Shown here piece by piece: positions 57,763-64,000 of a DNA stretch of 64,000 nucleotides (position 1 is its first letter; every line of letters begins with the position of its first letter). The notes below the pieces were generated by a model. It was given only the letters and a program-made list of their open reading frames with translations. It searched no databases and was not told the DNA's origin. Source of the stretch: Sphingobacterium nematocida (GTDB taxonomy: Bacteria > Bacteroidota > Bacteroidia > Sphingobacteriales > Sphingobacteriaceae). Both the position numbers and the translations under genes were made by a program. The stretch is from the NCBI RefSeq assembly GCF_900168125.1, contig NZ_FUZF01000006.1, forward strand, positions 137,482 through 201,481. The letters are read 5' to 3'.

Positions 57763-59085
57763 ATGGAATATACGTTGTTTATCTTACTTGCTGTCCTAGC
57801 AGTTGCTTGTGCTTATTTATTGTGGCGCAATGGGCGTGCTGTATCCCGAGAAGTTTATGCTGCTACGCAATCAGAAAAACAGCAGTTGGAGATCTCGGCT
57901 TCCAAAGCAAATCATCATGTGGCGTTGTTGACAGAGGAACAACAATCACTCAAAGCGACGTTGGAAAGAGAACGGCAAGAACGACAAGCGGTAGAACGTA
58001 CTTTAGAGGGGACGAATGCTTATTTACAGGCACAGCAAGAAAAATATTTGGAACAGAAGGAAGAAATATCCCAAATAAAGGAAAAATTTAATGCGGATTT
58101 CCAAGTGTTGGCCAATAGGATTTTAGAAGAGAAAACCCAAAAATTCACTGCCTACAATCAAGAACAGATGGGTAAGCTGTTGGATCCGTTGAAAGATAAG
58201 ATAAAGAGTTTTGAAGAACGGGTAGAGAAGACCTATAATCAGGAGGCAGCCGAACGTAATGTGCTAAAAGGTGTGGTCGAGCAGCTTATGCAACAGAGTC
58301 TTGAAATTAAGAATGAAGCAGGCAACCTGGCCCGGGCGTTAAAAGGGGATACGAAAAAGCAAGGTAACTGGGGAGAGGTAGTACTGGAGCGTGTTTTGGA
58401 GCGGTCGGGATTAAATCGGGATCAGGAGTATCGGATGCAGGTTTCGTTGGCTGATGATCAGGGGCGACGATTTCAGCCCGATGCCATTATCGATCTACCA
58501 GACAATAAACAGTTGGTTGTCGACTCCAAAGTCTCTCTGGTATCCTACGAGAAGTTTGTGAATGCCCTGACGGACGAAGAAAGAACTATACATCTCAAGC
58601 AGCATGTGCAGTCTGTGGAAAATCACGTACGTGAACTCTCTGTGAAGAACTACCATAGTCTATATGGGATACATTCGCCAGATTTTGTTTTGCTGTTTAT
58701 GCCTATTGAGTCAGCACTTAGCGTGGCGGTCATGCAAAAGCCGGAGCTGTTTTCAGATGCCTGGGATCGAAAGGTAGTTATTGTCAGTCCTTCTACGCTA
58801 TTAGCTACACTGCGTACCATTGCGGCAGTCTGGAAACAAGAGCGTCAAAATAGGAATGTACTGGATATCGCTCGCGAAGCAGGATTACTATACGACAAGT
58901 TTGTTGGTTTCCTTACTGATATGGAACATATTCAAAGCCATCTGGACAAAGCTTCAGAAAAGCATGGTGAGGCTATGCGTAAGCTAACTTCGGGTACTGG
59001 AAATATCGTTCGTAAAGTCGAAAACCTAAAGGTTTTAGGCGCTAAGGCGAATAAGCAGATCGATGACCGCTTTTTAGAGGGGTAA
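57763..59085 (+). CDS. rmuC: DNA recombination protein RmuC
   Basis: This is 440 residues from the ATG at 57763; a longer frame from 57718 would overlap the preceding gene by 31 bases and lacks the hydrophobic start. A transmembrane helix (about 3-22) is followed by a coiled coil (about 35-200, rich in Glu, Gln and Lys) and the RmuC domain (about 205-400), with KQGNWGEVVLERVLERSGL, DAIIDLPDNKQLVVDSKVSL, and FMPIESALSVA. RmuC restrains genome rearrangement and has a nuclease-like core. It converges with the gamma-glutamyltransferase gene, with only one base between the stops. Confidence 0.94.
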   Translation: MEYTLFILLAVLAVACAYLLWRNGRAVSREVYAATQSEKQQLEISASKANHHVALLTEEQQSLKATLERERQERQAVERTLEGTNAYLQAQQEKYLEQKEEISQIKEKFNADFQVLANRILEEKTQKFTAYNQEQMGKLLDPLKDKIKSFEERVEKTYNQEAAERNVLKGVVEQLMQQSLEIKNEAGNLARALKGDTKKQGNWGEVVLERVLERSGLNRDQEYRMQVSLADDQGRRFQPDAIIDLPDNKQLVVDSKVSLVSYEKFVNALTDEERTIHLKQHVQSVENHVRELSVKNYHSLYGIHSPDFVLLFMPIESALSVAVMQKPELFSDAWDRKVVIVSPSTLLATLRTIAAVWKQERQNRNVLDIAREAGLLYDKFVGFLTDMEHIQSHLDKASEKHGEAMRKLTSGTGNIVRKVENLKVLGAKANKQIDDRFLEG

Positions 59086-59086
59086 T

Positions 59087-60778
59087 TTAATACCCCATTG
59101 CCTTGTCATCTCCTCTAGGGTCGGCGCCCGTCTGTAACCTGCCATTGGGAAGGATTACGATATTTTCAACACGCCCTATGGGGCCTCTCTTATTGATCTT
59201 GTAACCATCTTTTTCTAAACTCTTACGGATTTCTGCATTGATGGCTTTCTCCTCTACATCTATATAGTCGGGTTTCCATTGATGGTGGAAGCGAGCTGCA
59301 CTTACAGATTCCTGCGCGCTCATGTCGAATTCCAATACGTTTAGAATAGTTTGTAGGACCGAGGTGATGATTGTTGAACCTCCGGGAGTACCCACTACCA
59401 TTCTCAGTTTTCCGTCTTTCTCAATAATTGTCGGTGTCATGGCTGAAAGCATCCGTTTTCCCGGTTGTATCGCATTTGCTTTACCCCCTAGTAATCCATA
59501 CATATTCGGAGATCCCGGTTTAACGGAGAAGTCGTCCATTTCATTATTGAGCAGAAAACCTGCGCCACCCACCCATACACATGAACCATAGGAGCCATTT
59601 ATGGTTGTCGTGAGCGATACGGCATTACCCTCCTTGTCTACAATGCTGAAATGGGTGGTCTCTTCAGATTCATATCCAGCAAATTTGCTGGCTTTGATAC
59701 TTTCGCTATCCGTGGCTTTAGATAATGATACCTTGGACATACGCGTGTTATTAAAGGAGGCATCTGTAAGTTGCGCTACCGGGACATTGTAGAAGTCAGG
59801 GTCTCCAAGGTGTGTAGCACGATCGGCGTAGATCCTACGTTCGGCCTCAACAATAGCACGGACTGTACTGTCTGCCTGGAATCCCCATTGTCTTAAGGGA
59901 TATCTTTCAATGGATTGTAGCAAAGCTAATAGAGCTATTCCCCCACTAGAAGGTGGAGGCATCGAAATTATTTTATTGTCTCTATAATAGCCCACTATAG
60001 GTTCCCGCCATTGGGCATTATAATCTGTTAAGTCTTGATGCGAAATAATTCCGTTTCCTCGTTTCATCTCCTCTACAATATAATCGGCGGTCTTTCCTTT
60101 ATAAAATCCATCACGTCCCTCTTGCGCAATCCGTTCTAATGTTGCTGCTAGTTCTGTCTGTTGAAATAGATCGTCTTTTTGCCATAGGCCATCTTTGATA
60201 ATAGCTGCTCCTTGCTGATTATGTGCTTGAAATCTTTTTTTGTAGTGATTAAATTCTTCAGCTTGTTGTTGCGTAATAGGGAAGCCTTCTCTTGCTAACC
60301 GGATAGCAGGGGCCAATAGCTCTTTCCAAGGAAGACTGCCATATTTTTTGTAGGCTTCGTCCATACCAGCGACGGATCCGGGAACTCCTGCTGCAAGTGG
60401 GCCATATAAACTGAGGTCTGTTATGGGTTTGCCTTCCTGGTCCAGATACATGTCACGAGAGGCGGATAATGGCGCTTTTTCCCGAAAATCCAGAGAAGCA
60501 ATTTCACCAGTCTTACTTCGGTAGACCATAAATCCACCTCCGCCGATATTGCCTGCATTAGGATATACTACGGCAAGGGCGAATTTGACAGCGATGGTCG
60601 CGTCAATAGCGTTTCCCCCTTTTTTCAAGATATCGACACCAATGCTAGAGGCTATAGGATGAGCTGTTACTACGGCTCCGTTTTTGTAGGTTTGCGTGTC
60701 TTGATTGTTGGTACGTCGTTGTGTGTTACAGCCGGTTGTGATATAACAAAGAACTATAAATAACCAAAAGTGTTTCAT
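59087..60778 (-). CDS. ggt: Gamma-glutamyltransferase, lipoprotein form
   Basis: This is 563 residues from the ATG at 60778 (60787 adds three). The lipoprotein signal ends in TTGC (Cys17). The enzyme is made as one chain that cuts itself before the catalytic Thr374 in EETTHFSIVD, giving a large and a small subunit; SLTTTINGSYGS, LNNEMDDFS and the glycine pair in TPGGSTII of the small subunit are intact, as is REKAP in the large one. It hydrolyses or transfers gamma-glutamyl groups, chiefly from glutathione, in the periplasm. It is divergent from the EEP-family gene and shares a 120-base intergenic region with it. Confidence 0.95.
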   Translation of the reverse strand: MKHFWLFIVLCYITTGCNTQRRTNNQDTQTYKNGAVVTAHPIASSIGVDILKKGGNAIDATIAVKFALAVVYPNAGNIGGGGFMVYRSKTGEIASLDFREKAPLSASRDMYLDQEGKPITDLSLYGPLAAGVPGSVAGMDEAYKKYGSLPWKELLAPAIRLAREGFPITQQQAEEFNHYKKRFQAHNQQGAAIIKDGLWQKDDLFQQTELAATLERIAQEGRDGFYKGKTADYIVEEMKRGNGIISHQDLTDYNAQWREPIVGYYRDNKIISMPPPSSGGIALLALLQSIERYPLRQWGFQADSTVRAIVEAERRIYADRATHLGDPDFYNVPVAQLTDASFNNTRMSKVSLSKATDSESIKASKFAGYESEETTHFSIVDKEGNAVSLTTTINGSYGSCVWVGGAGFLLNNEMDDFSVKPGSPNMYGLLGGKANAIQPGKRMLSAMTPTIIEKDGKLRMVVGTPGGSTIITSVLQTILNVLEFDMSAQESVSAARFHHQWKPDYIDVEEKAINAEIRKSLEKDGYKINKRGPIGRVENIVILPNGRLQTGADPRGDDKAMGY

Positions 60779-60898
60779 CGAGTTCATTTATTGGGAGTGG
60801 TTATGTCGTAGGGGTGTAAGAGTCTCTACGCCACTCTGTTTGAAATTAGTTTAGTCTTTTTTGTTAAAGATACTTATCTTCACCTAAATTATCGAACG

Positions 60899-61657
60899 AT
60901 GCGCTATTTTGTTTTTTTTCTATTCCTGTTTGCGAACCTTGTTCTATCTGCACAGACTGTTCGCGTATTGACTTATAATATTCATCATGCGAATCCTCCT
61001 TCCAAACCAGGAGTTATTGATATCGATGCTATCGCTGAGGTGATTAATGCTGTAGATGCAGATGTGATAGGTATACAAGAGGTGGATGTGAATGTGCCTC
61101 GTTCAGGAACAGTAGATCAGGCAAAGCGGCTGGCTGAACTGACCAATACGAATTATTTTTTTTCTAAAGGAATCGACCTAGACAATGGCGAGTACGGAAT
61201 ATTAATCTTGACAAAGCACAAAATAACGGGTCAAAGACGTTATGATTTGCCTATGCCCGTAAAGAGCGAAAACCGATCCCTAGCTATAGTTGACATCGCA
61301 TTGAGCAATGGAAAGACGATTTCACTAGCGAATACGCATTTGGATTTAAAAGATGATAATAAAATCGCCCAGGCAAAATTTATAAATGATTTGGTCGATG
61401 GCTATAAACACCCTTTGATTTTGGTGGGTGATCTTAATGCTTCTCCTACTTCGGTACCTATCCAACTATTAGAACAGAAGTTTGTGCGTAATAAGAAAGA
61501 CAATGGACCAACATTTCCTAACGTCAATACGAAAGAAGAAATCGATTATATCTTAATCTCCAAGCCCTCTAAGTTCAAATGGAAGAAGTATAAGGTCGTA
61601 GATGCTTCATATCCTTCTGATCATTTGCCTTTGTCGGCAGAAATCGTTATGAAATAG
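60899..61657 (+). CDS. Endonuclease/exonuclease/phosphatase family protein, exported
   Basis: This 252-residue protein has a signal peptide ending in VLSAQ (about residue 19). It carries all EEP motifs: LTYNIHHA (Asn), GIQEVD (Glu, metal), ANTHLDLK, VGDLNASPTS (Asp, Asn), EIDYILIS and SDHLPLSAEI (Asp, His). The family includes nucleases, sphingomyelinase-like and inositol-phosphate phosphatases; the small size and export fit a periplasmic phosphodiesterase. It converges with the MazG-like gene. Confidence 0.9.
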   Translation: MRYFVFFLFLFANLVLSAQTVRVLTYNIHHANPPSKPGVIDIDAIAEVINAVDADVIGIQEVDVNVPRSGTVDQAKRLAELTNTNYFFSKGIDLDNGEYGILILTKHKITGQRRYDLPMPVKSENRSLAIVDIALSNGKTISLANTHLDLKDDNKIAQAKFINDLVDGYKHPLILVGDLNASPTSVPIQLLEQKFVRNKKDNGPTFPNVNTKEEIDYILISKPSKFKWKKYKVVDASYPSDHLPLSAEIVMK

Positions 61658-61663
61658 TCCTGT

Positions 61664-61990
61664 CTATTTGAGTTTTTCGTTGTTTTTGTGACGTTCGGCG
61701 TCGCGGATACTCTTTTTATCTAGGTTTTTTTCCAAAGCCTGTGTTAAATCTATTCCGGTTTGGTTTGCTAGACAGATGAGCACGAAAAGTACGTCCGCCA
61801 TTTCGTCGGCTAAATCAACTTCTTTATCTGATTTTTTAAAAGATTGTTCGCCATATTGACGCGCCATAATACGTGCGACCTCTCCAACTTCTTCCATCAG
61901 CATGGCGGTATTGGTCAATTCGTTGAAATAACGGACCCCTGTTGTTGTAATCCATTTGTCGACGATTTCTTGTGCTTCTTTGATTGTCAT
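61664..61990 (-). CDS. MazG-like nucleotide pyrophosphohydrolase
   Basis: This 108-residue all-helical protein has the MazG metal-binding pattern: MEEVGEVARI (Glu pair, about residues 28-37) followed by DLADEMADVLFVLICLANQTGIDL (Glu/Asp, about 59-82). Small MazG proteins of this kind hydrolyse nucleoside triphosphates, often non-canonical ones. It lies 64 bases after dtd on the same strand, so the two are likely co-transcribed as a small quality-control unit. Confidence 0.9.
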   Translation of the reverse strand: MTIKEAQEIVDKWITTTGVRYFNELTNTAMLMEEVGEVARIMARQYGEQSFKKSDKEVDLADEMADVLFVLICLANQTGIDLTQALEKNLDKKSIRDAERHKNNEKLK

Positions 61991-62054
61991 TTTTTTTAAT
62001 CGTTAAGTGTTAATGATAAATGGTTATTGCCATAGAGTAAGTAGCCATAAACCA

Positions 62055-62513
62055 TTAATAATTATCTTTATCCTTAGTGTTCATCATAATGGTGACTGGG
62101 CCATCGTTTCTAAGATCTATCTTCATATCAGCACCAAAGATGCCCACCTGTACTTCTTTCCCTAGGAGGGACGACAGATGTTGAGCCATTTGGATGTACA
62201 TCGGTTTAGCTTTGTCGGGTCTCGCTGCCCGTATAAAAGAGGGGCGGTTTCCTTTCTTTGTCTGTGCAAATAGCGTGAATTGAGATATAAGTAGAATATT
62301 TCCTTCGATATCTTGTACGGATTTATTCATCAGTCCCTGCTCGTCGCCGAATATGCGAAGATTAACCAATTTTTGCGAAAGCCATTCCATATCCTCTTGG
62401 GTATCTTCATCTTCAATACCTATTAATACCAATAAGCCATTTCCTATTATTCCGGTTATTTGTTCGTCGACGGTGCACGAGGCTTGTGTCACCCGTTGTA
62501 TTACTGCTCGCAT
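62055..62513 (-). CDS. dtd: D-aminoacyl-tRNA deacylase
   Basis: This 152-residue enzyme removes D-amino acids from mischarged tRNA. The N-terminus RAVIQRVTQASCTVD, the active-site motif LLISQFTLFAQTKKGNRPSF and the C-terminal NDGPVTIMM (the cross-subunit Gly-Pro motif that selects against L-residues) are intact. The first residue of the usual SQFTL motif is preceded by Ile. The length is normal. It is the promoter-proximal gene of the dtd-mazG pair; the IS110 element lies upstream. Confidence 0.96.
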   Translation of the reverse strand: MRAVIQRVTQASCTVDEQITGIIGNGLLVLIGIEDEDTQEDMEWLSQKLVNLRIFGDEQGLMNKSVQDIEGNILLISQFTLFAQTKKGNRPSFIRAARPDKAKPMYIQMAQHLSSLLGKEVQVGIFGADMKIDLRNDGPVTIMMNTKDKDNY

Positions 62514-62662
62514 GTGTCAAAGTAAGTAAAAATTTACAATAGCTAAAAGAAAAGAGTAAAAGTCCGTAGAACTCGGTTCAAGTCTGTTGAAGTCCGTTAT
62601 AGCTAGTATTAAACTCGTATTGTCTCTGTGTTAAACAAAGAGGCTATCTAATGGCACTAACC

Positions 62663-62747
62663 GTCACCTCGACCTAGTGGAGAGGTCTATTAACTGTATA
62701 GGATTAATATATAGCTTCTAGATATCTCCGCTACGGTCGATATGAAC
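62663..62747. repeat. Imperfect inverted repeat between dtd and the IS110 element
   Basis: The left arm (62663-62688, GTCACCTCGACC then TAGTGGAGAGGTCT) and right arm (62720-62747, AGATATCTCCGC then TACGGTCGATATGAAC) are imperfect reverse complements around a 31-base loop. Their sequence resembles the intergenic palindromes of the GTCATTTCGACC...GGAGAAATCT kind that I recall as common in Bacteroidota genomes. It is in the 280-base gap between dtd and the transposase; the rest of that gap holds nothing else that I can name. Confidence 0.5.
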
Positions 62748-62795
62748 TGTGTTTAAATCCAAACTTAAATTTAATTTTCTCCAAATAATATTCTG

Positions 62796-63743
62796 TTAGG
62801 AGAGCTGTACTTTATACGGTTCCCCTGATTTTGCTATTGCAAATACCTGTTTGATCAGCTTGTTTACCGCTGCTATTATTGCTACCCGATAAGGTTTTCC
62901 TTTACCCCTCAACCTTTCGTAGAGATCTTTACAGGCTTTGTTGCATTTTATGGCAGAAACGGCTGCCATATATAATACTTTTCTTACCTGTCCCATTCCC
63001 ATTTTACAGATATGACCTTTACCTTTCACACTTGTACCTGATTCATATATCCTGGGCGCCAGTCCGAAATAAGATATGACCTGCTTGTAGTTTTTGAACA
63101 TCCCGAAGCCATCTGTAGCAATGATCAGCATAGAAACACTTCTGGGACCTATACCGGGTACACTTCTGATATTAGAGGCCATTTCTGCGTAGTGCTGTTT
63201 TATCAGGATTTCTATCTGGCGCTCTTTCTCCCCAATCCGTTTATCATGGCTTTCAACCTCCTCCGTTATTTCATCATACAATAGCCTATCTATTGTGCCT
63301 GCGGCCTCAAAAGCATGCAATTGACTACCTAACATGTGCCTTCTTTGCTTAAGCCCCTCCAGATAAGTTTCCAGATTGCGGATGCTTTGGATTGCTTCAG
63401 TTGGAGGTTCCCAGAGCTTAGGACTGGTCATCTGTACAAACGCTGCTATTACCATCGCATCTTTCTTGTCTGTCTTTGCTCTAGACAATCTCATCTGTGC
63501 AAACCGGCGTATAACCAATGGATTAACTACTGAAACACGTGTTCCCGAATCATATAAAAATCTTGCCAGCTGGAAGTAATAAGGACCTGTCGCTTCCATC
63601 GCAACATGGCTCCCTTGGGTATGCCGAAGCATATCCGTAAAACCTTTACTATTGTTAGCAAACCTGCCCTTGAAAGCTACTTTGCCTTCTTTTAAAACTG
63701 CAATGTCAAAATAATCTTTTGAACAATCGATTCCTGTTACCAT
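62796..63743 (-). CDS. IS110-family transposase (recombinase)
   Basis: This 315-residue protein is a complete IS110-type recombinase. The N-terminal RuvC-like domain has the DEDD set at Asp6 (TGIDCSKDY), Glu50 (AMEATGP), Asp92 and Asp95 (KTDKKDA). The C-terminal Transposase_20 domain (about 190-280) carries RSVPGIGPRSV and YESGTSVKGKGH, with Ser235 or Ser238 as the catalytic serine. There is no frameshift or internal stop, so the element could be active. The start codon is followed upstream by a long non-coding region, the side on which IS110-group elements encode their bridge RNA. Confidence 0.94.
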   Translation of the reverse strand: MVTGIDCSKDYFDIAVLKEGKVAFKGRFANNSKGFTDMLRHTQGSHVAMEATGPYYFQLARFLYDSGTRVSVVNPLVIRRFAQMRLSRAKTDKKDAMVIAAFVQMTSPKLWEPPTEAIQSIRNLETYLEGLKQRRHMLGSQLHAFEAAGTIDRLLYDEITEEVESHDKRIGEKERQIEILIKQHYAEMASNIRSVPGIGPRSVSMLIIATDGFGMFKNYKQVISYFGLAPRIYESGTSVKGKGHICKMGMGQVRKVLYMAAVSAIKCNKACKDLYERLRGKGKPYRVAIIAAVNKLIKQVFAIAKSGEPYKVQLS

Positions 63744-63825
63744 ATTTGTACTAATCGTAAAAAAAGGATTTCAGCAGTTCTTATTATGACTTATCAATCG
63801 TAAAAACAGGCTCCTAAGGCCTAAT

Positions 63826-63930
63826 GAACTGTCCAAGTTCGTAATAAGAATGAGAGAAGGGGACTAACATACCGAAGAGTCTTATATGACTAATGACGAA
63901 CTAAAGTCTTATTCCTTCTCTCTGCTGGAT
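63826..63930 (-). ncRNA. Candidate bridge RNA of the IS110 element
   Basis: On the minus strand the non-coding left end folds into a 9-bp perfect stem (GAGAGAAGG / CCTTCTCTC; plus-strand arms 63852-63860 and 63914-63922) enclosing about 53 bases with a smaller AGTC/GACT hairpin, followed by a second hairpin (GAACT / AGTTC, plus-strand 63826-63840). A stem with a large internal loop followed by a further stem-loop is the design of IS110 bridge RNAs, where the loops pair with target and donor DNA. The exact ends and the guide bases cannot be fixed without aligning the element's other copies and its insertion site. Confidence 0.5.
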
Positions 63931-64000
63931 CTTAACCTAAATACAAAACTATATTCTGTATCTGATAATCCTGCTGTTGCTTTACAAACTTACGATGACG

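Larger units (their letters stand above)
62796..64000 (-). mobile_element. IS110-family insertion sequence (left end beyond the transposase; outer limits not resolved)
   Basis: It consists of the intact transposase plus at least 257 bases of structured non-coding sequence on its 5' side to the window edge. IS110 elements lack terminal inverted repeats and obvious target duplications, so the ends cannot be placed by eye; the element may also extend a short way to the left of 62796 and to the right of 64000. Confidence 0.7.

Overview
The window reads as chromosomal DNA of a Bacteroidota bacterium, most likely a member of the Sphingobacteriaceae (Sphingobacterium/Pedobacter-like). The signs are SusC/SusD pairs with SusC signature motifs, FecI-type sigma/anti-sigma genes, many lipoproteins, a promoter of the Bacteroidota type (TTTG ... 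TAnnTTTG), and families largely confined to this phylum (DUF4374, DUF5683, DUF2911, Porin_10, PepSY-TM). The DNA is AT-rich. Most genes lie on the + strand to about 46.5 kb; strands are mixed after that.

Region 1 (1-26.2 kb) is a long polysaccharide-utilisation locus that appears aimed at peptidoglycan, i.e. N-acetylmuramic acid (MurNAc). It holds three SusC/SusD pairs (the first SusC is cut by the window edge), a NamZ-like exo-muramidase lipoprotein (DUF1343), a DUF4623-type surface lipoprotein, a DUF187/DigH-like glycosidase lipoprotein, a metallophosphoesterase fused to a PQQ-type beta-propeller, a GH9 enzyme overlapping a variant NodB-type deacetylase, MurQ, and an SSS-family symporter next to MurQ. 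A coherent reading is: cleave denuded glycan strands at the surface, import fragments through SusCD, release MurNAc with NamZ, carry it inward by the symporter, and convert MurNAc-6-P to GlcNAc-6-P with MurQ. No MurNAc kinase is visible.

Region 2 (26.4-29.8 kb) has purine nucleoside phosphorylase, a putative porin, and a tRNA cluster: two near-identical tRNA-Val(UAC), one tRNA-Val(GAC), and a degenerate tRNA-like copy whose anticodon arm is replaced by a perfect palindrome.

Region 3 (30-40.1 kb) looks like an iron/metal-acquisition locus: a TonB-type outer-membrane receptor coupled to a minimal Fur-like winged-helix protein, a FecI-like sigma factor, a short FecR-like anti-sigma factor, two DUF4374 lipoproteins flanking a second TonB receptor, and a PepSY membrane protein.

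Region 4 (40.1-62.5 kb) is mostly housekeeping: an LpxH-like phosphatase, an FMN reductase, parA-parB-DUF5683-dapB-lepB, pdxJ, the c-di-AMP synthase, a DUF1338 + FAD/Fe-S dehydrogenase pair that resembles the 2-oxoadipate -> D-2-hydroxyglutarate -> 2-oxoglutarate route, DUF2911, a SerB-like phosphatase fused to a SerA remnant, an SDR protein, an arginase-fold protein with two metal ligands lost, rmuC, a gamma-glutamyltransferase, an EEP-family protein, a MazG-like protein and dtd.

Region 5 (62.6-64 kb) carries an IS110-family transposase with a long structured non-coding left end that probably encodes its bridge RNA. Several dispersed repeats sit between genes: an 81-bp element with copies at 3.5 and 47.4 kb and a diverged inverted copy at 46.6 kb, hairpins with ACTTTTG/CAAAAGT arms at 47.6-47.9 kb, and an imperfect inverted repeat at 62.7 kb. 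All functions are read from motifs and general family knowledge; no database search was run.
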